This document shows, piece by piece, positions 8,073-20,534 of a DNA stretch of 64,000 nt (within the stretch, counting starts at the first letter, position 1; each line of letters begins with the position of its first letter). Below the pieces are notes generated by a model. The model searched no databases. It had not been told where the DNA came from and saw only the letters and a list, made by a program, of their open reading frames with translations. The DNA is from Rhodoplanes sp963712435 (GTDB lineage: Bacteria > Pseudomonadota > Alphaproteobacteria > Rhizobiales > Xanthobacteraceae): NCBI GenBank assembly GCA_963712435.1, contig CAVQIB010000001.1, forward strand, positions 558,001 through 622,000, written 5' to 3'. The translations under genes and the position numbers were made by a program.

Positions 8073-10247
8073 CTAGCGCCGCCCTGCCCGCGCGGCCTGG
8101 GCGAGCAGCCAGGCGCTGATCTCTGCGGTCTCCTTGACCGAGCCGAGCCGGCCGGACGGGCCGCTATGGCCTGCGCCCATCTCCACCTTGAACAGGAGTT
8201 CCCGATCGTCGGTCTTGCTCGCGCGCAACCGCGCCACCCATTTCGCCGCTTCCGCGAAACTCACCTGGCTGTCATGCAGCGCCGCGGTGACGAACATCGC
8301 CGGATAGGCCTTGCGCTCGATATTGTCGTACGGCGAATAGGACAGCATGTAGTCGTATTGGTCCTTGAGCGCCGGATTGCCCCACTCTTCGTATTCGAGG
8401 GTGGTCAGCGGCACGGACGCATCCGACATGGTGGTGATGACGTCGACGAACGGCACTTCGGCGACCATGCCCGCGAACAATTCCGGACGAAGATTGGCGA
8501 CGGCGCCCACCAGCAGTCCGCCGGCGCTGCGTCCCTGTGCGAACAGGGCGCGCCGGTCCGCATGCCCGCTCGCGATCACGGCTTCGCCCGCCGCAATGAA
8601 ATCGGTGAAGCTGTTGCGCTTGTTGAGCAGGCGGCCTTGCGCGTACCAGCGTTCGCCGCGTTCGTGACCGCCGCGCACATGCGCGACGGCATAGACGAAA
8701 CCGCGATCGATCAGGCTGAAGGGCGCGGCGTTGAAGGTCGGGCGCGAACTGTACCCATAGGCGCCGTAGCCCAGCAGGAGGGTCGGATTGCCGCCGGGCC
8801 GACGCAAGTCCTTGCGGTAGACGAGGGTCACCGGGACCTTCTCCCCGTCGGGAGCCGTGGCGGCGATGCGCTCGAAGGCATAGGCGTCCGGCCGAAACCA
8901 GCGCGCGTCGGGATCTTCCTTTCGGAGCGCAAGCGTTCCGGCCTTCATGTCGAAATCATAGGTGGATTCCGGCTGGAGCGGCGCGCTGAAGCGAAGACGC
9001 AGAACATGCGCGGCCGGTTCGCGATTGCCGCCGAACCCGCCGAACATGAAATCGGACGTTGCGACCCCGAACGCGGCCGGGAGCGGCACGGCGACTTCGC
9101 GCAGATCGGCAAGGCGCACGACGCGGATCGCGACGGCCCCCTCGTGCTCCTCGTCAACCGCGACAAACTCCTCGAACGGCTCGAACCGCCAGAGATAGCG
9201 GCCGGGCCGGTGCGGAATCAGCTCGACCCAGTTGGCGGCGTCCGGCCTGTCCTGCGGCGCCGTCATCAGGCGATAGTCCGGCGCATCGAGATTGGTGCGA
9301 ATGAAGAACTTGTCGCCGACGTGATCGGCGAAATAGCGCATTCCGACCCGGCGCGGCTCCATCACGGCGAACGCGCCGTCCGGCCGGTCTGCGGGCAGGT
9401 AGCGCATCTCGCTCGTGTTCTCCTGCTCGCTGCGGATCAAAATGAATTTGCGCGACTTCGAGGCGAACACGGAGACCTCGAAACGCGGGTCCAGCTCCGA
9501 ATAGACGAGCACATCCGAATCCGGATCTGCCTCCACGCGGCGCCGCCACACCTCGTGCGACCGCACGGTCTTCGGTTCGGTCCGTACGTAGAACAAGGTC
9601 GCGCTGTCGGCGGCGAAGGTGAAGTTCGCCGCCGCATCCGCGATTCCGAGGTCGACGATTTCCCCGGTCGCGATCGTCCGAACGAACAGGCGATGGCGGC
9701 GTCCACCGGTCAGATCGACGGCAAAAACGACGCGAGCGCCGTCCGGACTTACCTCCCAGCGGTTCATCCGAAAATACGGGTGGCCGGCGGCGAGGGCCGC
9801 GATATCCAGGACGATTTCCTCGGGCGCTTCCGGCGCATTCCTGCGCCGCACGATCACCGGGTACTGCGCTCCGTCGGCGAACCGGCGCTCGTAGAGATAC
9901 CCGTTGTCGGAATAGGGCACGCTCGCGTCTTGCTGCGCTTCGCGCTCCCGCAATTCTGCGGCGATCTCGTCGGCGAGCGGCTTGATCGGGCGAAGGCGAA
10001 ACTCGGCATGGGCGTTTTCGGCCGCGATATAGGACATCACCTCCGGATCGTCGCCATTGCGCAGCCAGTCGTAATCATCGGCACGCGCGCGCCCATGTTC
10101 GTTCAGGGTCTTGGCGACGACGCGTGCGCTCGGCGGCGCGGCGCCCGAGAAAGCGCCCTCGGCGCGCAGCGGGGCATCCGGCATAGGCACGGTCGAACAG
10201 AGGATCGCGAGACCGAAGCTCAAGACGGCGATTCGCATACGCGGCAT
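8073..10247 (-). CDS. S9-family prolyl oligopeptidase / protease II
   Basis: A peptidase of about 724 residues with an N-terminal beta-propeller and a C-terminal alpha/beta-hydrolase domain. The catalytic serine lies in QGRSAGGLLVG, the aspartate in HDSQVSFAEA and the histidine in GAGHSGPSGR, the usual order for oligopeptidase B/PtrB-like enzymes, which cleave short peptides. I prefer ATG 10247 (or 10250) over the longer start at 10319: a GAGG Shine-Dalgarno lies about 7 bp upstream, and the protein then begins with a hydrophobic stretch (IAVLSFGLAILCS) like a signal peptide. It may therefore be periplasmic. It is a single gene, divergent from nothing obvious. Confidence 0.85.
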   Translation of the reverse strand: MPRMRIAVLSFGLAILCSTVPMPDAPLRAEGAFSGAAPPSARVVAKTLNEHGRARADDYDWLRNGDDPEVMSYIAAENAHAEFRLRPIKPLADEIAAELREREAQQDASVPYSDNGYLYERRFADGAQYPVIVRRRNAPEAPEEIVLDIAALAAGHPYFRMNRWEVSPDGARVVFAVDLTGGRRHRLFVRTIATGEIVDLGIADAAANFTFAADSATLFYVRTEPKTVRSHEVWRRRVEADPDSDVLVYSELDPRFEVSVFASKSRKFILIRSEQENTSEMRYLPADRPDGAFAVMEPRRVGMRYFADHVGDKFFIRTNLDAPDYRLMTAPQDRPDAANWVELIPHRPGRYLWRFEPFEEFVAVDEEHEGAVAIRVVRLADLREVAVPLPAAFGVATSDFMFGGFGGNREPAAHVLRLRFSAPLQPESTYDFDMKAGTLALRKEDPDARWFRPDAYAFERIAATAPDGEKVPVTLVYRKDLRRPGGNPTLLLGYGAYGYSSRPTFNAAPFSLIDRGFVYAVAHVRGGHERGERWYAQGRLLNKRNSFTDFIAAGEAVIASGHADRRALFAQGRSAGGLLVGAVANLRPELFAGMVAEVPFVDVITTMSDASVPLTTLEYEEWGNPALKDQYDYMLSYSPYDNIERKAYPAMFVTAALHDSQVSFAEAAKWVARLRASKTDDRELLFKVEMGAGHSGPSGRLGSVKETAEISAWLLAQAARAGRR

Positions 10248-10359
10248 CATCGCACCTCGGGCGGAGAACTCCCCTTCCAAGTCTTCGCCCGACTTGGTCG
10301 TTCCCGAAAACGTCGCCAATGTGTTCTTCCGGAAGCGCGCCGATCACGATCGATTGCAT

Positions 10360-11082
10360 TCACCCGCGTCGATTAGACGTCGGCGGCTTGGCCATGAAGG
10401 CCATCCGATTCTGATTGTGCTCCATGTTGCGCGGGAGGCGTGTGGCCGAATACCCCGCCGCCGCCAGCAGGGCGAGGAAGTCCGCTTCGGCATATTGGCT
10501 TATGCCGAGCCCGGAGCGCAGGCTGCAATAGGACGAGGCCGCGGTGCGCGCGACGCCCACGAGCGCCGCGAGCAGAAATCCATGCGCGAACGCGTAGCGC
10601 AGCAGCGCGGCAAGATCGCTGAACACGCCGACATCCGGCGGGATCACGTCGGCGACCACCAGCTGGCCGGCCGGGCCGAGCAGACGCCGCCAGCGCGCGA
10701 GCAAGTCTTCGAGGTCGGCGCGATTCAAATATTGCACGACCGAGTTGGCGACGATGAGATCGACGCTCGCGGCCGGCAGCGTCTTCAGGTCATCGGGCGC
10801 AATCACCCGGATATTCGGCACGCGCGCGAATCGCTGCTTCAGCCGCTCGCGCAGCTTGGGACCCGCTTCGCAAAGATAGAGCTCGCTGCAATGGGCGGCG
10901 ACGGCGTCGGCGTGCAGGGCCTCGCCGCACCCGTAATCGATCGCGCGCGCATTGCGCCTCGGAATGAGGGCGATGATCGCCTGCGCGATGTCGCGGTAAT
11001 GGACATCGGCGTGGCGCGCATTGACATAGATGGAATGCGAGCTGTCCCAGTAGCTCACCCAGTCGCGAATTCCCGTGCTCAT
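10360..11082 (-). CDS. class I SAM-dependent methyltransferase
   Basis: A 240-residue Rossmann-fold methyltransferase. The SAM-binding motif I is AIDYGCGEALHADAV (about residues 47-61). It is followed by an acidic strand end (LYLCEAG), VDLIVANSVVQYL and GQLVVADVIPP, the usual order of class I motifs. The N-terminus (WVSYWDSSHSIYVNARHADVHY) resembles family members in surface-polysaccharide or lipid loci, but the substrate cannot be read from sequence. It stands alone between the peptidase and a cupin gene, on the same strand as both. Confidence 0.75.
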   Translation of the reverse strand: MSTGIRDWVSYWDSSHSIYVNARHADVHYRDIAQAIIALIPRRNARAIDYGCGEALHADAVAAHCSELYLCEAGPKLRERLKQRFARVPNIRVIAPDDLKTLPAASVDLIVANSVVQYLNRADLEDLLARWRRLLGPAGQLVVADVIPPDVGVFSDLAALLRYAFAHGFLLAALVGVARTAASSYCSLRSGLGISQYAEADFLALLAAAGYSATRLPRNMEHNQNRMAFMAKPPTSNRRG

Positions 11083-11187
11083 CGCGCTCCGATCGCCCCG
11101 CTTGTGGCCGCGTCGTTCCGACGCGGAATCGCAGCGAGCATCGCCCGGCGCCGCCCGATACGCAACGCATCGGGACGGTTGCGGCGA

Positions 11188-11763
11188 TCAGGTCGGGTCG
11201 GATACGCGGAAACGCTTCGGCGCCGCGGCCCGCATGTCGGCGCTCCAAAGCGCGATCAAGGGCCCGTCTTTGCCGAGAACCGGGTCGGTGCGCGGCAGCG
11301 GCACGGCGGGAACGGCGACGAGCGCAGCCGCGTATTCGTCCCTGCCGCCGCGGCACAGATCGTATTCGCCGGTCGGGGGATAGGCGCCGATGACGACGAA
11401 GTCCGAGCTTGCGGCGATGCGCTGATGGCCGGTGCCGGCGGGAAGCACCGCGACATCGCCGGCATGCAGTTCGACCTCGACGCCATTGTCGCCGCCGAAG
11501 CGGACCCTGGCGCGGCCGCGCGCCACGCCCATCGCCTCGTGGATGCGCGAATGGTAGTGAACAAACGGATAGACGCCGTTGCGCCAGCGTCCGCCCCAGC
11601 CGTGCCGCTCGAAGATTTCTTCAATGGCGGCCTCGGGATCGGCCGAACCGTGAAGGTCGATTGCCCCGCGAAACACCACGAAGGCGAGCGCCGGGTTGTT
11701 GGGGATCGACCCGTCGTCCTCGAAGCGAAAGGTCTCCGGCGCGCTGCTCGCTTTGTCGTGCAT
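11188..11763 (-). CDS. cupin-domain protein
   Basis: A 191-residue single-domain cupin. Conserved metal-binding motif 1 is seen around HYHSRIHEAMGVARG (H, H and E spacing), and motif 2 around LHAGDVAVLPAGTGHQRI. Such proteins range from dioxygenases to sugar-binding proteins; here the pattern (GWGGRWRNGVYPFVHYHS) matches uncharacterised alphaproteobacterial cupins of about this size. It is divergent from dps, with a 236-bp shared upstream region, and might share stress regulation. No function beyond the fold can be assigned. Confidence 0.75.
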   Translation of the reverse strand: MHDKASSAPETFRFEDDGSIPNNPALAFVVFRGAIDLHGSADPEAAIEEIFERHGWGGRWRNGVYPFVHYHSRIHEAMGVARGRARVRFGGDNGVEVELHAGDVAVLPAGTGHQRIAASSDFVVIGAYPPTGEYDLCRGGRDEYAAALVAVPAVPLPRTDPVLGKDGPLIALWSADMRAAAPKRFRVSDPT

Positions 11764-11999
11764 GGATGCAAGTCCTGCTTCGTCTGGACGAACCGGCTGT
11801 TATGACGGCTTAAAGCGCGTGCGACTCCCCGGTTCCGCGACCGGCGATATGTCGGCGCCGCGCACCCTATCGGGGAACCGTCGCGTGAGGGCGGAACCAA
11901 CCGGACGGACAGCGGGTTTCTCGATAGCCGCGAAGACAAGGTTTTCCCGGCTGCATCAGTTATTCCCCACACCGCGAAACACCGCCAAGAGGTGCCCCC

Positions 12000-12539
12000 G
12001 TGACAAAAGTCAAGCAATTTGAACCGCGTGGACAAGTCGCCGCCCCGCTCAGAACGCCCACCGACCTGTCCCCGGACGCGGTGAGCGCCGTTTCCACCGC
12101 GCTCAATGCGCTGCTCGCCGACAGCTTCGCGCTCTATCTCAAGACCAAGAACTTCCATTGGCATGTGAGCGGACCGCATTTCCGCGACTACCATCTGCTG
12201 CTCGACAAGCAGTCCGAGGAAATCCTGGAGACGACCGACGAACTCGCCGAGCGTGTCCGCAAGTTGGGCGGCACGACGCTGCGCTCGATCGGCCATATCG
12301 CGCGGCTGCAACGCATTTCCGACAATGACGCGGAGATGGTGCCGCCGCTCGACATGCTGCGCGAACTGCTGGAGGACAACAAGTCGGTGATCACGAACAT
12401 GCGCGAGGCGCATGAAATCGCCGACGAGCACGACGACGTCGCCACGGCGAGCCTGCTCGAGAACTTCATCGACGACGCCGAGAAGCGCGCCTGGTTCCTG
12501 TTCGAGGCGAGCCGCGACGCCGACAAAACCGGCCACTGA
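12000..12539 (+). CDS. dps: Dps-family ferritin-like DNA protection protein
   Basis: A 179-residue Dps protein, which oxidises iron with peroxide, stores it in a dodecamer and protects DNA. All five expected ferroxidase ligands are present with standard spacing: His53, His65, Asp69, Asp80 and Glu84 (motif NFHWHVSGPHFRDYH). The start is GTG 12000, preceded by AGAGGT at 6-7 bp. The N-terminal tail of about 25 residues carries Lys/Arg that could bind DNA. The 236-bp region shared with the divergent cupin gene should hold its promoter. A strong hairpin follows the gene. Confidence 0.93.
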   Translation: MTKVKQFEPRGQVAAPLRTPTDLSPDAVSAVSTALNALLADSFALYLKTKNFHWHVSGPHFRDYHLLLDKQSEEILETTDELAERVRKLGGTTLRSIGHIARLQRISDNDAEMVPPLDMLRELLEDNKSVITNMREAHEIADEHDDVATASLLENFIDDAEKRAWFLFEASRDADKTGH

Positions 12540-12560
12540 CCGGAAACCTTCCGAAACACC

Positions 12561-12586
12561 GCGGCGCAACCATCGGGTTGCGCCGC
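12561..12586. terminator. bidirectional hairpin between dps and carA
   Basis: A perfect 11-bp stem, GCGGCGCAACC (12561-12571) with GGTTGCGCCGC (12576-12586) and a 4-base ATCG loop, lies between the convergent ends of dps and carA. It has no clear T-run on either side, so it may work as a Rho-assisted or bidirectional terminator. Confidence 0.7.
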
Positions 12587-12602
12587 CTGCCCCTGACGCC
12601 GT

Positions 12603-13793
12603 TCAGGCGGCCTTCCGCTCCCGCATCAGTCCGGCGAAGCGCTGGAACAGATAGTGGCTGTCGCGCGGGCCCGGCGACGCCTCCGGATGATACTGCACGG
12701 AGAACACCGGACGGTCGCTGAGGGCGAGCCCGCAATTCGAGCCGTCGAACAGCGAGACATGCGTTTCCCGCACATTGTCCGGCAGGCTCGCGCGGTCGAC
12801 CGCAAAGCCGTGATTCATCGAGGTGATCTCCACCTTGCCGGTGGTGAGGTCCTTCACCGGATGATTGGCGCCGTGGTGGCCCTGGTGCATCTTCATGGTG
12901 CGTCCGCCGACCGCGATGCCGAGCATCTGGTGGCCGAGGCAGATGCCGAAGGTCGGCATGTTCCGTTCGATCAGCGCGCGGATGACCGGAACGGCGTATT
13001 CGCCGGTCGCGGCCGGGTCGCCCGGCCCGTTGGAGAGAAACACCCCGTCCGGCGCGAGCGCGAAAATATCCTCGGCCGCCGTGGTCGCGGGAACGACGGT
13101 GACCTTGCAGCCGCTGCCCGCCAGCAGCCGCAGGATGTTGCGCTTGACGCCGTAATCGATGGCGACCACGTGGAACTCCGGCGTTTCCTGCCGACCGTAG
13201 CCCTTGCCCCACTCCCACGGCGTCTCGTCCCAGGTGAAGCGCTGGCCGGAGGTGACCATCGGCACGAGGTCCATGCCGACCAGGCCCGGCCATTCGCGCG
13301 CCTCCGCCGTGAGCGCGTCGAGATCGAAGCGGCCGTCCGGCGCATGCGCGATCACGGCGTTCGGCATGCCCTTGGCCCGGATGAGCGCGGTCAGCGCGCG
13401 CGTGTCGATGCCGGCCAGCCCGATCACGCCGCGCGCCTTCAGCCATTGGTCGAGATGGCGCGTCGCCCGGTAGTTCGACGGCTGGGTGATCGCCGAGTGC
13501 AGGATCACGCCGCGCGCCCCCGGCGTGGCGGCCATGTTGACGGTCTCGATGTCCTCCTCGTTCGTGCCGACATTGCCGATATGCGGGAAGGTGAAGGTGA
13601 TGATCTGCCCGGCATAGGACGGGTCGGTGAGGATCTCCTCGTAGCCCGTCATCGCCGTGTTGAAGCACACCTCGCCCACGGCGCGCCCGGTCGCGCCGAA
13701 GCCGAAGCCTTCCAGCACCGTGCCGTCGGCGAGCACGAGCAGCGCGGTGGGGGCAGGCTCGGTCCAGGCGGATGCGTCGGGGTTGGTGCTCAA
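12603..13793 (-). CDS. carA: carbamoyl-phosphate synthase small subunit
   Basis: The 396-residue glutaminase subunit of carbamoyl-phosphate synthase, which feeds ammonia to CarB for arginine and pyrimidine synthesis. The N-terminal domain contains FGFGATGRAVGEVCFNT and the substrate-channel segment NVGTNEEDIE. The C-terminal class I amidotransferase domain has the nucleophile elbow FGICLGHQMLG and the His/Glu pair in QYHPEASPGP. Length and motif order match the family. carB is not in the window. It is divergent from yqeY, as in many alphaproteobacteria. Confidence 0.96.
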   Translation of the reverse strand: MSTNPDASAWTEPAPTALLVLADGTVLEGFGFGATGRAVGEVCFNTAMTGYEEILTDPSYAGQIITFTFPHIGNVGTNEEDIETVNMAATPGARGVILHSAITQPSNYRATRHLDQWLKARGVIGLAGIDTRALTALIRAKGMPNAVIAHAPDGRFDLDALTAEAREWPGLVGMDLVPMVTSGQRFTWDETPWEWGKGYGRQETPEFHVVAIDYGVKRNILRLLAGSGCKVTVVPATTAAEDIFALAPDGVFLSNGPGDPAATGEYAVPVIRALIERNMPTFGICLGHQMLGIAVGGRTMKMHQGHHGANHPVKDLTTGKVEITSMNHGFAVDRASLPDNVRETHVSLFDGSNCGLALSDRPVFSVQYHPEASPGPRDSHYLFQRFAGLMRERKAA

Positions 13794-13848
13794 GTCGTTG
13801 CCTCAATGTCCGGAACTGACGCTCGCCCGCGCCGGGACGGTTGGTCTT

Positions 13849-13878
13849 TTGGCCGTTCCGGACTTATTTGCGTATAAG
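13849..13878 (+). promoter_or_regulatory. possible sigma-70-like promoter of yqeY
   Basis: TTGGCC (13849-13854) and TATAAG (13873-13878) are separated by 18 bp, 46 bp before the yqeY start. This is a sequence resemblance only. Confidence 0.3.
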
Positions 13879-13923
13879 GGGCCCCAAGACAAGGCCCGGA
13901 GTTCCACCAGCACAGAGGGCGCA

Positions 13924-14379
13924 ATGCTGCGCGACGACATCAACACGGCCCTGAAGGCGGCGATGAAGGCGCATGAACCGCGCCGCGTCTCGACGCTGCG
14001 CCTCGTCAATTCCGCGCTCAAGAACGCCGACATCGAGGCGCGCGGCCAGGGCAAGGCGCCGCTCACCGATGACGAGCTGCTCGGGCTCCTGCAGAAGCTG
14101 ATAAAACAGCGCCAGGAGTCGGTCGAGCTGTACGACAAAGGCGGGCGGCCCGAACTCGCACAGAACGAGCGCGAGGAGATCGCGATCATTTCCGCTTATC
14201 TCCCCAAGCAGATGTCGGAGGCGGAGGCGCAGGCGGCGATCGCCGCGGTGATCAAGGATGTGGGCGCCGCCTCGATGAAGGACATGGGCAAGGTGATGGC
14301 CGCGCTGAAGGAGCGCCATGCGGGCGAGCTTGATTTCAGCAAGGCGAGCGGGACGGTGAAGGGGCTGCTCAGCCGGTAA
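13924..14379 (+). CDS. GatB/YqeY-domain protein
   Basis: A 151-residue YqeY family protein, related to the C-terminal tRNA-binding tail domain of amidotransferase subunit GatB. The sequence starts LRDDINTALKAAMKAHEPRR and ends with the typical KASGTVKGLLSR. Conserved LRLVNSALKN and EIAIISAYLPKQMSEAE are present. Its cellular role is not well defined; a tRNA-related role is assumed from the domain. ATG 13924 is chosen because it matches the family start, although the reading frame is open further upstream. In many alphaproteobacteria it lies next to carA and dnaG/rpoD, and carA is adjacent here. Confidence 0.9.
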   Translation: MLRDDINTALKAAMKAHEPRRVSTLRLVNSALKNADIEARGQGKAPLTDDELLGLLQKLIKQRQESVELYDKGGRPELAQNEREEIAIISAYLPKQMSEAEAQAAIAAVIKDVGAASMKDMGKVMAALKERHAGELDFSKASGTVKGLLSR

Positions 14380-14563
14380 AGCTCCGGGTCATACTCGTCC
14401 TCCCCCGCTGCGCAGTGGAAGATGAGGTGCTCGCCTATGTCGTCGCGGCCGAGTATCTCAAGCGCTGTGCGGTGGGCGAGGGCGAGCGGCATCGCTATCG
14501 GCGCGGCCGCGAGCGTGACCACAACGCGCGGGCCGGCCCGGCGGCAGGACGCCGGGCGGCACG

Positions 14564-14590
14564 CGTGACATATGCAAGCACGTGACATAT
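14564..14590. repeat. 10-bp direct repeat CGTGACATAT upstream of the hemG-like gene
   Basis: CGTGACATAT occurs at 14564-14573 and again at 14581-14590, a 17-bp period, ending 12 bp before the ATG at 14603. It may be a pair of regulator half-sites. Nothing else is recognisable in 14380-14602. Confidence 0.45.
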
Positions 14591-14602
14591 TCGAGAGAGA
14601 CG

Positions 14603-15163
14603 ATGCAGCTCTATTACGCCTCGCGGGACGGACAGGCCCGCAAGATCGCAACCCGGATCGCCGAGCGTCTCGCCGCGCAAGGCATTGCGGCAACGCCCGC
14701 CGATCTCGCCACGGCGCAGCCCTCGCCGGCTGAACTTGCGCAGGCCGCCATGGTGGTCGCCGTGCTGGCGGTGCGCTACGGCCGCCATCTGCCCGAGGCG
14801 ACGCGTTTCGTGGAAACCTTCGCCTTGCTCCATCGCCCGCCGCCGCTCGCGCTCGCCTCGGTCAACCTGACCGCGCGCAAGCCGGGCAAGGACACGGCCG
14901 AAGGCAGCGCCTACCTGCGCAAGCTGATCGCCCACAACAGACTAAAGCCGGCGCTCGCCACCGCCTTCGCGGGAAAGCTCGATTATCCGCGCTACGACTT
15001 CTTCGACAAGCACATCATCCGCTTCATCATGCTCATCACCGGCGGCCCGACCGATCCGTCGGCGGTCGTCGAGTACACCGATTGGGACAAGGTCGACGGC
15101 TTCGCCGACGCGATCGCCGAGGCCTATGGCCGTGGAGAGGATCGCAGCGCCGCGTCGGGATGA
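14603..15163 (+). CDS. hemG: HemG-like flavodoxin-domain protoporphyrinogen oxidase
   Basis: A flavodoxin-fold protein of about 186 residues related to HemG, the FMN enzyme that oxidises protoporphyrinogen IX with menaquinone or ubiquinone. The FMN phosphate loop region is YYASRDGQARKIATRIA. Further on come MVVAVLAVRYGRHLPEATRF, the conserved SVNLTARKPGKDT and the HemG-type insertion DYPRYDFFDKHIIRFIMLIT. I chose ATG 14603 (GAGAGA Shine-Dalgarno) over GTG 14582. Alphaproteobacteria more often use HemJ, so this may be an alternative or redundant enzyme. The assignment rests on motifs only. Confidence 0.75.
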   Translation: MQLYYASRDGQARKIATRIAERLAAQGIAATPADLATAQPSPAELAQAAMVVAVLAVRYGRHLPEATRFVETFALLHRPPPLALASVNLTARKPGKDTAEGSAYLRKLIAHNRLKPALATAFAGKLDYPRYDFFDKHIIRFIMLITGGPTDPSAVVEYTDWDKVDGFADAIAEAYGRGEDRSAASG

Positions 15164-15169
15164 GGCGGC

Positions 15170-15445
15170 TCAGTCCGGGTCGCGCTTGATGATGGACAGA
15201 TTGTTCGGGTCGAGCTTGAGATCGAATGATCGCCCGTCCGTGCCGACGGCGTCGTCCACCTCCCATGCGGGGCCATCATCGTCGAACTCGATATCGTCCC
15301 AACGCGTGAAGCCCTGCTGGCGCAGAACGGCCTCGATCCGGCTGCGCTCCTCGGGGGTCGGCGCGCGGTCGGCCAGGACAGGCTGGCCGGCGACCGCAAG
15401 AAAAGCCGCGGCGGAAATCCAGCGAAGCGCTTGATTGAATCGCAT
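15170..15445 (-). CDS. secreted PepSY-like small protein
   Basis: A 91-residue protein with a clear signal peptide (RWISAAAFLAVAGQPVLADRAP). A single PepSY-like domain follows: an acidic segment (FTRWDDIEFDDDGPAWEVDDA) then FDLKLDPNNLSII. PepSY domains are found in periplasmic protease inhibitors and regulatory proteins; its partner here is unknown. Start ATG 15445 places the signal peptide at the N-terminus; the longer open frame upstream is overlap with uvrB-side sequence. It converges on hemG with a 6-bp gap. Confidence 0.65.
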   Translation of the reverse strand: MRFNQALRWISAAAFLAVAGQPVLADRAPTPEERSRIEAVLRQQGFTRWDDIEFDDDGPAWEVDDAVGTDGRSFDLKLDPNNLSIIKRDPD

Positions 15446-15614
15446 TGTCGATGCTCCGTTTGTGCGGGGGCCGGCCCCGGGTTCGTGACAAACGCCATGC
15501 GCCCGCGCGGCCTGGCTGAAAACGCGAAACCCCGGGCCTTCGTTCCTGTCGGCGGAAGCGGCATTCACGGGCGCACGCCTTTCCGGCGCGGCCGGTTGCG
15601 CCCATATTGCGGCG

Positions 15615-19145
<3,531 letters not shown>

Positions 19146-19556
19146 GCTCATGGTTCGTCTTTGCCGTGCCTGACCCACGGCTGTCCGGTTGAACTCACAA
19201 TCACACCTCTCCCCGGCGGGGAGAGGTCGGATTCGAGCGCAGCGAGAATCCGGGTGAGGGGGAATACAAGGTAAAATCAACACCCCCTCACCCCGACCCT
19301 CTCCCCGCCTGCGGGGAGAGGGTCGGGGTGAGGGGCAGCTTCCAATCAGCCGCGCAAACCGACCCTCGACGAAATGGGGCCGAGCGTCGAAGCAATTCCG
19401 CACGGCAAGGCGAAACTCGAGGGAGCGCGGCCAAGCGGCCCGCAGATCAAAGCTTAGCCGCCCCCGATGACCCGTAGAGGACATAGGCACGATAGTACCA
19501 CTTAGCCAATGCCCTCGTACTTCGACCGAATATCTGTGCACTTTTTAACGTTCTTA
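19146..19556. repeat. intergenic repeats with a second copy of the UvrB tail
   Basis: Facing palindromes CCTCTCCCCGGCGGGGAGAGG (19205-19225) and CTCTCCCCGCCTGCGGGGAG (19301-19320) are followed by 19346-19457. That segment encodes KPTLDEMGPSVEAIPHG and stops at TAG 19455-19457, a diverged copy of the true UvrB tail (KPTLDEMGPGVEAIPYG at about 18975). This looks like a local duplication broken by repeats. Nothing is seen in 19458-19550. Confidence 0.6.
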
Positions 19557-20513
19557 GAGCCGATCCAGGAAGATCGGATTCATGCTGAGGGGGTTGGCCT
19601 TATCAGCCTTCGGAGCATGATGCGGATCATGGCGAGGCGGACGAAGGCGACGACGGTTCGGGCGTGGCGCTCGAAATCGCGCGACAGCCGGCGACATCGA
19701 CTGACCCAGGCGAAGGTTCGTTCGACGATCCAGCGTTTCGGCACGACCTCGAAGCCGGTGGCGCCATCTCGCCGTTTGACCACTTCGATTGTCCAGGACC
19801 CGGTTTGCGCCGCGGCCGCGGCGGCTTTCGGCCCCTGATAGCCGCCGTCGGCGAAGATGCGTTCGATGAAGGGGAACTGGCGGCGGGTTCGCTGGTCGAG
19901 CACCAGCGCGACGCCGTCACGATCCTGGATGTCGGCGGGATGAACCGCGACGTTCAACAACAGGCCGAGCGTATCGACCAGAATGTGCCGCTTGCGTCCT
20001 TTGACCTTTTTCCCGCGTCGTAGCCTTGCGGGTCCAGCGCAGAGCCCCTTTTTGAGCGGCCTTGCCGCTCTGGCTGTCGATGATGGCCGCCGTCGGACTG
20101 GCGTCGCGCCCGGCTTGCTCGCGGGCCGCCACGTAGAGGGCGTGGTGGATGCGCTCCAGCGCGCCCTCACGATCCAGCAGGATGAAGTAGGAATGCACCG
20201 TGCTCTTGGGCGGCAGGTCCTTCGGCAGCGCCTGCCACTGGCAGCCGGTCCACAGCACGTAGAAGATCGCGTTGAGAACCTCGCGGATGTTAACCGACCG
20301 CTTGCGGCCCCCCCGCCGCGCCGGCGGGATCATCGGCACGATCAACAACCATTCGGCGTCGGTGAGATCGCTCGGATAACGAAGACCACGTCGGTCCGCG
20401 GCAACTCGGTGTTCGGGCTTCCACATCGGCGGCTCCGCTGGCAAATCACGGAGACACCACGGAATCACAACCAATTCCCCGAACTCAACAACTTCTCGGA
20501 TCGGCTCTGAGAA
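19551..20513 (-). mobile_element. IS5-family insertion sequence
   Basis: The element is bounded by inverted repeats TTCTTAGAGCCGATCC (19551-19566) and, on the other end, the complement of TTCTCAGAGCCGATCC (20498-20513), matching at 15 of 16 positions. Counted from GAGCCGATCC it is 951 bp. Flanking TTA and TGA both fit a TNA-type target but are not identical, so a clean target duplication is not shown. It carries one transposase reading split in two frames. Confidence 0.8.
19580..20426 (-). CDS. IS5-family DDE transposase, frameshifted
   Basis: The first part starts at ATG 20426 (WKPEHRVAADRRGLRYPS) and includes the helix-turn-helix-like DUF4096 region (LTDAEWLLIVPMIP), the segment RSVNIREVLNAIFYVLWTG and the first catalytic Asp in IIDSQSGKAA. 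The second part, in another frame, has GRKRHILVDTLGLLLNVAVH, the second Asp in IFADGGYQG and the Glu in RWIVERTFAWVSRCRRLSRD, completing the DDE triad. The frame changes near 20020-20050, around GCGGGAAAAAGG, where relatives read YDAGKKVKGRKRH. That could be programmed frameshifting, decay or an indel error. The element is therefore possibly inactive. Confidence 0.85.
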
Positions 20514-20534
20514 TGCTGGACTTCAGCCATCCGT

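Noticed and set aside
14380..14563. Possible small gene between yqeY and the HemG-like gene
   Set aside because: Open frames exist on both strands but none gives a recognisable protein or a Shine-Dalgarno; left as unassigned.
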